Shown here one piece after another: positions 23,691 to 35,292 of a stretch of 64,000 bases of DNA. How positions within the stretch are numbered: the first letter of the stretch is position 1; the number at the start of each line of letters is the position of its first letter. The stretch covers positions 2,987,631 through 3,051,630 of the forward strand of contig CM119267.1 in assembly GCA_051294375.1 (NCBI GenBank), read 5' to 3'. This DNA comes from Paraspadella gotoi. Lineage: Eukaryota; Chaetognatha. The notes below the pieces were generated by a model. It saw only the letters and a program-made list of their open reading frames with translations, ran no database searches and had not been told where the DNA came from. The translations under genes and the position numbers were made by a program.

Positions 23691-24361
23691 ATACTTTGCT
23701 TGCTTGCTCCCTTCTTTTTATTCCTGTTACTTTCTTTTCTTTCTTTCCTTCCTTCCTTCTTTTTCTTTCCCTCATTCTCTCTTTTTATTTTATTTTATTT
23801 CCAACTCTATCGCCCCACGATTGCGCCTTTGCAAATTGCGTTCGGAGCCGAAGACAATTGACTCGACCCTTGAAACTCATGACTGTCGATTCTTCGAGAT
23901 GACAATTGACTCGTTTGGCTCGATTCAAACAAAATGTAACGATCATCAACACAAATAGAAAGATATGTAGATAGTAAATGAGTACATTTAAATGGATGCA
24001 TTGACAGAAAGATATTCTGCGTTATAACTAACTTTAATGTTTACCTTGAAACGATCATTAAGTATAATCTTGGGACCTATTTGTCGTTTTCGTTAAAATC
24101 TTGGTGTTTTAGTTAATAATTTACAGATGAGTGATAAACTATTCTGCCTGCANNNNNNNNNNTATTTGACACTAGTATAGTCACGTGATAATTTCGAAAT
24201 GCGTGAATTAACCAAATGTCACAAAATCTCGCTTTCTCTCACGGCGATTAAACTCGAACCAGTTCCATCTAGAAAACATTTGAAAAACAGATTTTTAAAT
24301 CGTAGTTTATTAAACAGGAAAAACAGTTTAAAATTAATTATTTAACGATTAATTTCCGCAG
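23691..24361. other. No supported gene
   Basis: Pyrimidine-rich then mixed AT-rich sequence, with a 10-N gap at 24153-24162. Confidence 0.5.
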
Positions 24362-24593
24362 CTTTTTGCAACAGGGGGCGAGCGACGACGACGACGTCAA
24401 TGACTCCACGGCGCCACCTCAGCGATTAGGATCCAATCCTTGTGAAGACTCGAATGACGCGAGGATGACAACGGATCGTGTCGCGGCGCCGTATCAGACG
24501 CCGCGGCGGAGGCGGCGGAGGCGGCGGCGGCGGCGGCGTCGTGGCGGCGTCGTGGCGGCGGCTACTGAGGCGGCGTCATGGCGGTTCCGGTAG
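24362..24593 (+). CDS. Possible last exon, low complexity
   Basis: An acceptor (TTAATTTCCGCAG at 24349-24361) is followed by 77 codons to TAG. The peptide has an Asp-rich start (QQGASDDDDVNDSTAPPQ), a unique middle (RLGSNPCEDSNDARMTTDRV, AAPYQTP), an Arg run from a (CGG)n repeat, and GGVVAAATEAASWRFR. The middle 30 residues are the only part that argues for coding. A GC-rich untranslated region near a promoter is an equally good explanation. Confidence 0.25.
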
Positions 24594-24999
24594 TGGCGGC
24601 GCTCAAACGGGATCTGCACCCGACGCCAAACCTTAATCCTTTTCCCGACTTTTTCTTTCTCTCCTTTGATTAAAGCAAATGAGTTTTTTTTCTCAGCCTT
24701 AGCTTCTTTTCATTCCTCATCTCTCTCTGCCTCTTGGTCAAATGGTCATTCTGTACCTTTCTTTGATAATTTTGTAGTCAGGCATTGCATAGGTTCATCT
24801 CGCCTATAAGCATGACATCTTCAGTCGTGACCCGCTGGCGATAGTCACTTAAAAAACGAGAATGACTCTGAAACTTCGTGTTTCAATCCTAACAATTCGC
24901 CGATTCCTTTCACATATCCAATCTTGAAATATCAAATTCTGACATATTTAAGCCTCAGCTCTTTCTCTTTCCCATTTAGCCGCTTTAGCTTTACCTCCA

Positions 25000-25215
25000 G
25001 ATCTCTCAGCCCAGGCTATAATCCGATCAGCTCGAGGTCCAGTTCGCTTTGCTCTAGGTCTATTCCACTCAGTTCTAGGTCCAGTTCACTCCAATACTCT
25101 AAGCTCCGCTAGTCCGCTCAGCTCGAGGTCTATGAGTTCCGATCAGTTTTAGGTCCCATAACCTCGTCTCTCGGTCCAATCTTATCGGATCTCGCTCCTG
25201 TTCTTTTAGCTCTAG
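25000..25215. repeat. Short degenerate minisatellite
   Basis: Repeated CAGTTCTAGGTCCAGTTC / CAGCTCGAGGTC-like units of about 17 bp. Confidence 0.7.
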
Positions 25216-25487
25216 CTCTCGTCCGCACAGTTCCAGATCTTCCTTCTTTCCTCCCTCGCTCCTCATTTTCCTCCTTTTCTTTTCCTTTTTCAATTTTCTT
25301 TTTGTCTCTTTTCGTCTTTCATGACTTTTGTTTATTCTTCCGTTTCTCCTTCATGATTTTTTCTTTTTTTTTCTTTTTCTTTCTTCTTAAATCTTCGTCT
25401 TCCTTCTTTAATCTTTGTTAACGACATTTCGTTATCCAGCTCGTTCGACATCGGCCCATTTCAAATCCTACTCTCTCTCTTTTCTCT

Positions 25488-25533
<46 letters not shown>

Positions 25534-25980
25534 TCTCTCTCTCCCTCTCTCCTCTCCCTTTCTCCCTTCTCCCTCCCTCCCTCTTTCCCTCTTTCTCTCT
25601 CCTCCTCCTCTCCCTCCCTTCTCTCCGCTCTCTCTCTCTCTCTTCTCTCTCTCTCTCGTCTCTCTCTCCTTCCCTTTCTCCCTCCCTCCTCCCTCCCTCC
25701 CTCTTTCTCTCTCTCCCTCTCCCTCCTCTCTCTCCCTTCCCTCTCTCTCTCCCATCCCCTCTCTCTCTCTCTCTCTCTTGCTTGGTCGTTATGTTAATTC
25801 TCGTTCTATCCATTATTCCTTTCCACGTCCATTTCACAGTCTCTTGCTCATAGTCTTCGATTTACTCTTCCACGTTGTTTCGTCTCCTCCCATCAACTTT
25901 TCATTCTTTTATTTTCTTTTAATTTTTCTAATTACCATCCTCGGGCTCGGTTCATCTATTTAGTAATTCCTTCATTTTTA
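25216..25980. repeat. Pyrimidine tract with (CT)n
   Basis: C/T text throughout, and pure CT from about 25470 to 25780. SLSL or RERE frames here are artefacts. Confidence 0.9.
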
Positions 25981-26200
25981 GTGGCGCCGCGAGTACTCGC
26001 GGTACAACTCTATAAGTGGGGTCTTGCGCTTGTTCCATCGGTCGGTGAGTCTTTACCATTTACATATTAAAAATGTTTACCTTTCATTTTTAAAAAAAAT
26101 TTCAAAGACTGAATTCCGATACAGTGTGAATCAAACGCTCATTAGTAGTCACGTGATCACCCAGAAATACATAAGAAAGAATGTTACGAGGTGAAACACA
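25981..26200 (+). mobile_element. GCGCCGC-ended element, degraded
   Basis: Begins TGGCGCCGCGAGTACTCGCGG. The right end is decayed (TTACGAGGTGAAACACATTGG). It lies directly before a second copy. Confidence 0.6.
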
Positions 26201-26225
26201 TTGGAATCACTGTTCTTGGTTTTTA

Positions 26226-26447
26226 GTTGCGCCGCGAGTACTCGCGGAGCAACTCTATAAGTCACTTTTCGGTCGGTCGGTCTGTCAGTCTGTCCCACTT
26301 ACGTTAAAAACGCTTATAGTTTGTTGCTCATTTGTTAAAAATCAAATCTAAGCGACTACTGGCGCCGCCTTTTGTTTTTAAAGAAATCTTATAAAATATA
26401 AGGAATAAATGATATCATAAGTAAAAAGAAAAGTAATGCGGCGCAAC
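26226..26447 (+). mobile_element. Inverted-repeat element, GTTGCGCCGC ends
   Basis: 222 bp from GTTGCGCCGC to GCGGCGCAAC. The left end carries the palindrome CGCGAGTACTCGCG. No coding frame. Confidence 0.8.
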
Positions 26448-26700
26448 ACCTTGGAATAACCATTACTTGTTTTCATCCCTTCCTCCCTTTTTCCTCCCTA
26501 TTTTCCTTTTTTCCTCTTTTCCCTTTTGTCTTTAATTTCCTTTTTCTTCCCTCTTTTCTTTTTTTTCTTCTTTTCCCTTTTGTCTTTGATTTCCGATTGC
26601 CTCCCTCTTTTCCCTTTTGTCTTTGATTTCCTTTTTCCTCCCTCTTTTCCTTTTTTTCCCTTTTCCTTTTTCCCTTGATTTTCCTCTCGCGCGAGTGACT
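26448..26700. other. Pyrimidine-rich stretch
   Basis: Imperfect repeats of CCCTTTTGTCTTTGATTTCC, about 40-60 bp apart. Confidence 0.6.
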
Positions 26701-26809
26701 CCCTCTCTGGTTTCGATTCAGGGAATTTCTCTGCGGTCACAGGGTGAATTCGTATTTATGCCCTCGGCTTTCAATAGGATTCAGATCCTTAATGAAAACA
26801 GGGTTGGAG

Positions 26810-26871
26810 ACAGAGAGAAAGTCAGAGAGAGAGAGTAAGAGAGAGAGAGACAGAGAGGAGGAGGAGAGAGA

Positions 26872-26912
<41 letters not shown>
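26810..26912. repeat. (GA)n microsatellite
   Basis: GA units with single-base interruptions. Confidence 0.95.
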
Positions 26913-27659
26913 AGAGGAGATAAGACCAAATCAGAACAACATGCTTACAAAGTGTCAATCTAAAAAAATGAGACGTATTGTTTGTATTGTCACTGTTTAT
27001 CAATTCTAACACATTTTTAAAAATTAAAAATAAAAAACCCTTTTAGACGACCGACAGACATAAGTTTTTTTACTTGCGCTGGATAAGTGAATAAATTTAC
27101 TAAAAGGGATCACAACGTTGTTGATGAGGCCAAACTCTCTGGAGATCCAAGTGCATTTAATCTTTTCCATCTTTTTTTCTTTTTTATTTTCTTTTATCGA
27201 AAGAAAGAAAGAAATCGAAAGCGAAGGAAGAATAAAAGGTTTTACAGGGTGACACGATAAAATTAATTTGAAAAAGCATATTTGTAATTTGTTTAAAAAT
27301 ATACATGATAAAGACTTAATAATATATTGTATGTATAGTTACATCATATTAAATACTTAATAGTAACAAGCTAATAGCTCTTTTCAATAAGTCACCACTG
27401 AAAAAGTACTTTTTACTTGGTACAATGCCTGATTATATATTTATAAAATAAAAATAATTAAAAAATCTACAGTTGTTAATTAATAAAGATAATGTTTTTT
27501 TTCCCGTTTAAAGCGTTTTACCCGCGCGACCCTGTAATGGTTCGAGTTTCTTATGAAGAGAAAATGTAGACGAAAGAAGAAAGACATTTTCTACTTAGCG
27601 TGAATTTTCCTTTGTCGCCGACGTCATGAAGGTAAGGCTTATCTCGATATTTTGCGTCG

Positions 27660-27663
<4 letters not shown>
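26913..27663. other. AT-rich, no supported gene
   Basis: No splice-bordered or protein-like frame seen. Confidence 0.5.
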
Positions 27664-27727
<64 letters not shown>

Positions 27728-27737
27728 GAGAGAGAAA
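27664..27737. repeat. (GA)n microsatellite
   Basis: Almost pure GA over 74 bases. Confidence 0.97.
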
Positions 27738-27825
27738 AATCCAGAAACTATTCCAAAACGAAAGTCAAAGACGAAATAAAACTGTCGTTTAATCGTCATC
27801 AGACTTCAGCCTCCCGCTATTCGAC

Positions 27826-28165
27826 CCCATGATCTCATGACTCTTTGGACCCATGACCCCATGACCTTTCTACCCCATGACCATTTGGCCCCATGACCTT
27901 TCGACCCCATGACCTTTCTACCCCATGACCTCATGACTATTTGGCCCCATGACCTTTCGACCCCGTGACCTCTCGACATCGTGGCCTCGAGACCAAGTCT
28001 AAAGGCAGAAACCTCGACCTTCTTCGACGGGGTTTAAACTTTTGGGAAAAGGAGACCCCTGGATCCTTGTGGTTGCAATCAAAGGTGATTGCAATTAGAA
28101 ACAATTGAAGGCAAGTGTGATTGCAATCAATGGTGATTGCAATCAAAGGGGATTGCAACCTCGCG
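27826..28165. repeat. Two short minisatellites
   Basis: 27826-27990 repeats CCCCATGACCTTTCGA / CCCCATGACCATTTGGCC units of about 20 bp. 28070-28160 repeats GTGATTGCAATCAAAGG units of about 18 bp. Confidence 0.85.
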
Positions 28166-28570
28166 CAGCCAAAGGTCGTTTTAATCAGATGTCATTTTTT
28201 GGATTTAGTCCCAACCTTAAGCGATTTCATTGACTAAGGGCATGACGCAGGTATGTCGCAAGCAAGTAGCGTTCCGGCGTATCGTGTGGCTTAACAATGC
28301 ACTGATTGGTGCTGCGCTGTGCTGATACATGATACATGGTACGTGATTCTAGAAGATATTTCGCGATGCTAGACTGGGGTGCGCTGTGACAAGGTGGAAT
28401 CACATCAACGCGAGTAGAAATTCTCCCACTTTATTATATTATGAAGCAAAATTAATAATAATTTAACTGTTATTAAAATTTAATTATTATTAAAGTAAAT
28501 TAATTTTACTTTGATATCGACGTCGTCTGAAATAGCCTTTATACCCCTCACGAAACGACGAATCATTAAT

Positions 28571-28890
28571 AAATTAAACATTTCCAAACTAATTTCAAAC
28601 AAATTAATCATTTCCAAACTAATTTCAAACAAATTAATCATTTCCAAACTAATTTAAAACAAATTAATCATTTCCAAACTAATTTCAAACAAATTAATCA
28701 TTTCCAAACTAATTTCAAACAAATTAATCATTTCCAAACTAATTTCAAACAAATTAATCATTTACAAACTAATTTCGAACAAATTAATCATTTCCAAACT
28801 AATTTCAAACAAATTAATCATTTCCAAACTAATTTCGAACAAATTAATCATTTCCAAACTAATTTCAAACAAATTAATCATTTCCAAACT
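28571..28890. repeat. 30-bp minisatellite, ~11 copies
   Basis: The unit is AATTTCAAACAAATTAATCA followed by TTTCCAAACT, with very few changes between copies. Being 30 bp, it encodes a perfect ten-residue repeat (SLEMINLFEI) on the minus strand, which is a by-product of the unit length. Confidence 0.95.
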
Positions 28891-28918
28891 CTCAAACGCT
28901 CGTATTATTTGACGATCG

Positions 28919-29248
28919 TCATTTTCTCTTCGGAGCGACTTTCCCGCCATAAAGATTGTTAACCCCCGCTCCCATAAAAATCATTGTATCGGGGAATCGA
29001 GGTCCAAGGCCTTTTCGCCCGGGAGCTCGTGGAGGGATTTTAACGGCCGCGTTTCGCTCCCATAAATTTATTCTCCTCATATTTAAGGAGTTTCCGATTT
29101 GGTTCCCGTCAACTTGGCGTCGTTGCCACAGAAATAACTTTTCTCCTTGCCTTCCTTTTTCTTTTTTATTCTCCTTACTTTGCCTTTCTTCCGGTTCTCC
29201 TCTCCTTTTTTTTTTACCTCCCTTTCCTTTCTTTTTTTTCCTTTCCAC
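28919..29248 (-). CDS. Weak ORF candidate, unknown
   Basis: A 109-codon minus-strand frame. The first 35 residues are purine-repeat text (KKKKGKGG), but the remainder is unique: LFLWQRRQVDGNQIGN, NMRRINLWERNAAVKIPP, FPDTMIFMGAGVNNLYGG. No pyrimidine-rich acceptor precedes the unique part, and TTTATGGGAGCG is duplicated inside it. It could be a chance frame. Confidence 0.2.
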   Translation of the reverse strand: MERKKKKGKGGKKKRRGEPEERQSKENKKEKGRQGEKLFLWQRRQVDGNQIGNSLNMRRINLWERNAAVKIPPRAPGRKGLGPRFPDTMIFMGAGVNNLYGGKVAPKRK

Positions 29249-29658
29249 CTTGCTTCGCTTCCTGCCTTGACTTTTTCCGGTTCTCCTCTCCTTTTTTATA
29301 TCCCTTTCCTTTCCTTTTCTCTCCTTTCCTCCTTTTTTGATTTCTTCCTAGCCTTTCTTCCGATTCCCCTCTCCTTTTTTTTATCTCCTTTTCCTTTCTC
29401 TTTTCTCCTTTCTTCGTTTTTTGTTTTCTTTCTTGCCTTTCTTTAGGTTCTCATCATTTGTTTAATTTCATCTCCTCACCGTTCATTTTTCTTGCCTCTT
29501 TTTTATCTACTCCTTTCTCCCTCTTCCTTCCCACACCCCCCCTTTCCTCCCCCCCTCTCTCTCTCTCCTCCACCCCCCCCTTACCCTTCTCTACCTCCGT
29601 TCGCTTGTCAAACCAGAAACTGAGGCTTGATCTACTTCTTGGCCGAGAAATCGTCCGC

Positions 29659-29729
<71 letters not shown>
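29140..29729. repeat. Pyrimidine tract ending in (CT)n
   Basis: Imperfect repeats of CGGTTCTCCTCTCCTTTTTT (29183, 29278) and relatives, then pure CT at 29661-29727. Confidence 0.85.
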
Positions 29730-30980
29730 AATCCGACACTGAGATCCATTCTTATTTCAACTTCAGACTTTTGCTCTTTTTATCCAAATTTAACTGTAGA
29801 TATTAGCTTAATGCTTATATAGAATGGTTCTATCATTAACTTAAATAACAATTATTCTGTCTCTTCATTTTCAAACTCGTAACCGGAAAGAAGTTCTCTA
29901 GTCTTTTTTTTTTCTTTTTCGAATCTAATAGAGAAAAGAAAAAAAGAAAGAAAAAAGAAAAGAAAAATGAATAGAAAACAAAAAGTTAAAAAAGAAACAC
30001 ACAGACCAAAAAAAAACTAAAGAATATTTTTTTTCTCGTGGAATAACATGACCTGAGAATTCTTCGTATTAAAAAAAAAAGGAAAAAAAAACAACAACAA
30101 AATTAGGAATGAAAAAAAACTGAAAATGTTTATAGTCCGGGACGACGACGACGACTATGATGCTGACGATCATGACGATCATGACCTTTCTTGTTAAAAA
30201 TTAAAAACAAAATCGAATTTCCACCGTCGTCATGACGACGATCGGAATTATTTATAAATCTTTTTCTGGCTTTTGTTCGGAAATCAATATCGAACCCCAG
30301 ATGGCGAACCAACGTAAAAGATTGTAACGAAAACAAAAAACAAACGAAATCGTTTGGCAACAAAGACTACATTTCTTAGAATTCCGTAACTCGCGAAGCG
30401 ACGCGATTCCGGGCGAGCGCGTCTCGAATTCGAAAACGAGGCTTTCGAAAATCTAAAACGAGGCTGTCAAAAGCAGACGGATTGAAAAATCCGACTCATT
30501 TTCCTCTTTCTTTACATTTTTTATCCTCTTTTTAGATCTTTTCCCTTCCAAAATCAATTCTATTCTAATATTTTTCAATTCTTTATAAACTCCATCATTT
30601 AATGCTTTTATATTTTCTCAACATCGAATTTCCCCTGTTTAAGAAATTTTTCTTTTTGCGAAATTTTAGGTTTTGTGGCTTTTTATCCTTTAATTTTTTA
30701 TACTCATTTACTAATTAATCATGATCATCGATAAATTAATTAATTAATTACTAATTAACCATGAACTTTGATAAAGTTACTCTATTATTCCCCCTTTATT
30801 TTTCTTCCTCATGACTTTCGCTTTGTTCCTCTCATCCGCTTCTCCCTCTTTCCGCTTTTTCCTGCTTTTTCCCGCTTCTCAAAACGATTTTTTTCGCTTC
30901 TCAACGACTTCTGACGTTTCTTGTTTTTCGCTTCTCAACGATGATTTCGAGATCAACGATTCCGTCAAAATAAATTTAGA
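29730..30980. other. No supported gene
   Basis: AT-rich with A runs. A GAC/CAT-rich patch lies at 30139-30235. Nothing convincing on either strand. Confidence 0.5.
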
Positions 30981-30984
30981 AAAC

Positions 30985-32222
30985 TTTGGCGACGTCGTCG
31001 TCATCGTTTTTGTCATCGTCGTCATCATCGTCATCATCGTCGTCCACATCGTCGTCGTCAACTTCGTNNNNNNNNNNNNNNNNNNNNNNNNNNNNNNNNN
31101 NNNNNNNNNNNNNNNNNNNNNNNNNNNNNNNNNNNNNNNNNNNNNNNNNNNNNNNNNNNNNNNNNNNNNNNNNNNNNNNNNNNNNNNNNNNNNNNNNNNN
31201 NNNNNNNNNNNNNNNNNNNNNNNNNNNNNNNNNNNNNNNNNNNNNNNNNNNNNNNNNNNNNNNNNNNNNNNNNNNNNNNNNNNNNNNNNNNNNNNNNNNN
31301 NNNNNNNNNNNNNNNNNNNNNNNNNNNNNNNNNNNNNNNNNNNNNNNNNNNNNNNNNNNNNNNNNNNNNNNNNNNNNNNNNNNNNNNNNNNNNNNNNNNN
31401 NNNNNNNNNNNNNNNNNNNNNNNNNNNNNNNNNNNNNNNNNNNNNNNNNNNNNNNNNNNNNNNNNNNNNNNNNNNNNNNNNNNNNNNNNNNNNNNNNNNN
31501 NNNNNNNNNNNNNNNNNNNNNNNNNNNNNNNNNNNNNNNNNNNNNNNNNNNNNNNNNNNNNNNNNNNNNNNNNNNNNNNNNNNNNNNNNNNNNNNNNNNN
31601 NNNNNNNNNNNNNNNNNNNNNNNNNNNNNNNNNNNNNNNNNNNNNNNNNNNNNNNNNNNNNNNNNNNNNNNNNNNNNNNNNNNNNNNNNNNNNNNNNNNN
31701 NNNNNNNNNNNNNNNNNNNNNNNNNNNNNNNNNNNNNNNNNNNNNNNNNNNNNNNNNNNNNNNNNNNNNNNNNNNNNNNNNNNNNNNNNNNNNNNNNNNN
31801 NNNNNNNNNNNNNNNNNNNNNNNNNNNNNNNNNNNNNNNNNNNNNNNNNNNNNNNNNNNNNNNNNNNNNNNNCGTCGTCGTCGTCGTCGTCTTCGTCGTC
31901 GTCGTCCTTCTCGTCATGATACGTCTTAAACTTCCCTCTTTCTCCGAGAATCAAACGTTAAGCCTTTTTTTTTCCCTTTGGCTGGAAATTCTCGCCTTCT
32001 GTTCATTTGTTTTTCGGATATTAGCTCGGAACACTAGGGACACCTGTGGGATCGAACCGAAGTCCTTTGTTTCCGCAAGAACAGGATTCTTTCCTTTTAA
32101 TGGAATCGTCGTCGTCGTCGTCGTCGTCGTCTTCATGAACCTCCTTTTCATCCTCGATGATGCAGTTACATCCGGCAGTTAAATATCCAAAGGAGTTCGT
32201 CTCTCAGAGGAGGAAATAAACA

Positions 32223-32261
<39 letters not shown>

Positions 32262-32262
32262 T
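30985..32262. repeat. (CGT/CAT)n arrays around an 805-N gap
   Basis: Trinucleotide arrays at 30985-31067, 31873-31911, 32106-32132 and 32222-32260, with Ns at 31068-31872. A minus-strand frame between arrays (about 31951-32105, NPVLAETKDFGSIPQVSLVF) is open but unsupported by splice sites. Confidence 0.85.
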
Positions 32263-32572
32263 CCTTCCCTAAAATCCAATCAATGCGTCTTTCCCTTCGC
32301 GTCGTTCGAATAACTGGCAGTTTTTGAAAACTGCCGTCGAGCGGCGCTACATGTTTTGAAACGGCATTTTCTTTCGAGGAAGTGAAGCTCTCTTTTCTGA
32401 CGCCGAACGAGGGGGGNNNNNNNNNNNNNNNNNNNNNNNNNNNNNNNNNNNNNNNNNNNNNNNNNNNNNNNNNNNNNNNNNNNNNNNNNNNNNNNNNNNN
32501 NNNNNNNNNNNNNNNNNNNNNNNNNNNNNNNNNNNNNNNNNNNNNNNNNNNNNNNNNNNNNNNNNNNNNNNN

Positions 32573-32604
<32 letters not shown>

Positions 32605-32950
32605 GTGTTCGTCTGACTCGCCAAGTTTAAGCATCTGTCCCGATACGGTTATGACGGCTCTTTAGCTCCTTTTGTTTTGGTCGGTAAACAAAAGTGCAAC
32701 GAAAAGAGATGAGAAATACGTAATTAGGAGCGTCGGCTGCGGCGGCGGCTGCGGCGGCGCTGGCAGTCCTCCTCCGCCTGGGCGAGAAAAGAAAAGAATT
32801 AAAAATAGACAAACAAAAAAGCATCGAGTAAATAAAGGATTCACGGTTCGTGAGTTGAGTTGTTGCCAATTATAATTCTCTCGAGGAATATCGCCGAATA
32901 AATTAGCGAGTACCGAACCTAATATCTTAAATAACGAAATTAATATCTTA
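32263..32950. other. Gap, GA repeat and flank of the palindrome
   Basis: Ns at 32417-32572, then GA at 32573-32601. A plus-strand frame at 32672-32875 contains a GCGG-rich patch (GCGGGCGGAGSPPPPG) and is not convincing. From 32909 a 21-bp minisatellite (ACCGAACCTAATATCTTAAA) begins. Confidence 0.5.
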
Positions 32951-34692
32951 ATATATATTAGAGCTCCCAGAAATACCATGCATTTTTGAAANNNNNNNNN
33001 NNNNNNNNNNNNNNNNGTTCTGATACTGCAAAAGGGGTTTCTTGTGCCAAATTTAGTGGAGAAAACGAATATCACAATGAAAAATATCCCTGAATGCTCT
33101 TGATGGATTTTCCACGCCAGTTTTTGCGTCGTACCACTTCCGGTTTTTTAAAAATTAGAATTTTTTGGAAAAAAATGAGCTGTTATTCAGCCAGCCATAC
33201 TTAAATTAAATCAAAATAATGTTATTAATAACCTTATTACTAAGGTTTTTTGTTGTGGTTTATAAATAAGGTTAAAAAATTATTATTATGAAATAATTAA
33301 AATTAGAAATTATTAATTTTTAAGCTAAATTGTCCCTGACCAAATTACTCTACAAATTCTAATAAGAATTTTTATTGGAAAGTATGATTTGGTAATACAA
33401 AGAGAACTAAGGGTTTTAAATATTTAATCCTTAAGCCAAGATATGGGTCTTTAAAGGTTTGCCAAATGGTATAAAAGAAAGAAGCTAATTAGATAGAAGG
33501 CGCTTTGGTCCTTGTGGCTAGCAAGCCTCCCACTCAACCTTAACCCTTAACCTCTCCCCCAACCTAAACCTTAGCCCAGGCCTTTTATTCATTTGCAAGC
33601 CCCAACCCTAATCTTAATGTCCCTAGTACAAGCTAAAGCAAAATTATTATTTGACCAGGTTGTCATGATTAAGTGCAATTTGGACCGGCCTCAGAAAAGG
33701 ACAGGAAGCTTGGGTTAGGGTTAGGGAGCGTACTGGGGAAGGAAATTATAGATTAAAGTTTTAGCCTTATTGATGGCCAGGAGGCAGGGATGCCTCAGTT
33801 TGAGGCTCAGAGGTGAACATCAGGCTGAAGTAAGGGTTGGTTAGAGAGTCTCTGGAGTGATTGCAGGGTTAGGGTTCTAGCATGATTTAAAACAGGAGGC
33901 CTAGGTTAGGGTTAGGGCTAAGGAAGTGGCTCTCTGCAGATGTTACCAGCCAGGGAAACTGGTTAGAGTTTGGATCAGAGACCGGTTTGGGGTTAAGGTT
34001 CAGCAGGAAGTACACTCGCTTGGGTTTAAGGTTAGGAGAGAGGTTGCTCGGGTTAGATTCAGACTTGGGGTGAGACAAGAAGCCACATTAGGGCTAGGGT
34101 AGGTTAGATATTCCAAGCTAGGGAAAGATTAAAGGTTTGTTTAGGGCCCGGTTTAAGGTTAGGGTTTGAGTTAGAGGCTTGCTAGCTGCAAAGGCCAAGT
34201 CGCCTTCCATCTAATTCGCTACTTTCTTTTTTGAATCACTTGGTAAACTTTTTAAAGGCCAATATCAATATCCCTTTGACAGTTTCTATTTGTTTAACCA
34301 CATAGTAAAATTTTATTAAAATTAGTGGAGTAGTTTGGTTACAGCCAATTTGGCTTAAAAAAATTCTGAATTTTTAACTTGAAGCCTTTTGTAATAATAT
34401 TTTATAACCTTAATAATAAACCAAATAAAAAATGTAATATTAAGGTTATTTGGTAACTTTATTTAGATTAATTTTAAGTATGCTGGCTGAAAAACAGCTC
34501 ATTTTTTTCAAAAAATCCTGAATTTTTAAAACCGAGTGGTTCGACGCAAAAACTGGCATGGAAAATCCATAATGAGCATCCGGAAATTTTTTTATTGTGA
34601 TATTCGTTTTCTCCACTAAATTTGGCACAAGAAACTTTGCAGGTATCAGGAATTTCATAAATGTATGATATTTCTGGGAGGTCTAATATATA
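32951..34692. mobile_element. Long-arm inverted-repeat element with TTAGGG-rich core
   Basis: The left arm begins TATATATTAGAGCTCCCAGA and the right arm ends CTGGGAGGTCTAATATATA. The arms match for roughly 550-600 bp, e.g. GCCAAATTTAGTGGAGAAAA, GAGCTGTTATTCAGCCAGCC versus GAGCTGTTTTTCAGCCAGCA, and GGCTAGCAAGCCTC versus AGCTAGCAAGCCTC. Differences include true substitutions, so it is not a simple hairpin read. The core (33545-34160) is degenerate TTAGGG/CCCTAA. A 25-N gap sits in the left arm (32992-33016). The flanking minisatellite has the same orientation on both sides, which supports insertion into it. Confidence 0.7.
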
Positions 34693-35222
34693 TCGAACCT
34701 AGTAATATCTTAAATACCGAGCCTAATAACTTGAATACGAAACTAATATCTTAAATACCGAACCTAATATCTTAAATACAGAACCTAATATCTTTAATAC
34801 TGAACCTATTATATTTATATAGAACCTAATATCTTAAATACCAACTAATATCTTTAATACCAAACTTAATATATTTAATACTAAACGTAATATCTTAAAT
34901 ACCGAACCTAATATTTTTAATACCGAACCTTATATCTTCAATACCGACCTTATTTTTTATTCACAGAAAAATCCTTTGTCGAAATTCTCATTTTTAAATT
35001 CGAAATTTGACATCGCGTGACCGCGTGACTTTTCCGTCCGGTTAATTACGATCCGCGCGTTTATCCTTTCTGTTCGCCAGTTTATTTATCTGTTTAAATC
35101 CGTGTACAATTTGTACATCTAATGTATTAAATTATTGTGAATCTCATGTATTAAAACGTATCAATCATAATCAATATTGAGCTATTTACTTCCCACTGCG
35201 CGATTTGAATTTTTTTGACTGC

Positions 35223-35292
<70 letters not shown>

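Noticed and set aside
25470-25790. Long open frames of alternating Ser-Leu or Arg-Glu in CT/GA tracts, here and at many other places
   Set aside because: They are translations of dinucleotide repeats, open by construction in several frames.
28571-28890. Perfect ten-residue protein repeat in the 30-bp minisatellite
   Set aside because: It follows automatically from a unit length divisible by three. No splice sites or start context support it.
28571-28890. CRISPR-like array
   Set aside because: The repeats are contiguous without spacers, and the sequence is animal.
32050-32090. GGTTCGATCCC box on the minus strand near 32065
   Set aside because: No matching A box or cloverleaf around it.
33540-34160. 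Chromosome-end telomere
   Set aside because: The TTAGGG text is degenerate, interrupted and enclosed by inverted arms, with unique sequence on both sides. It is interstitial.
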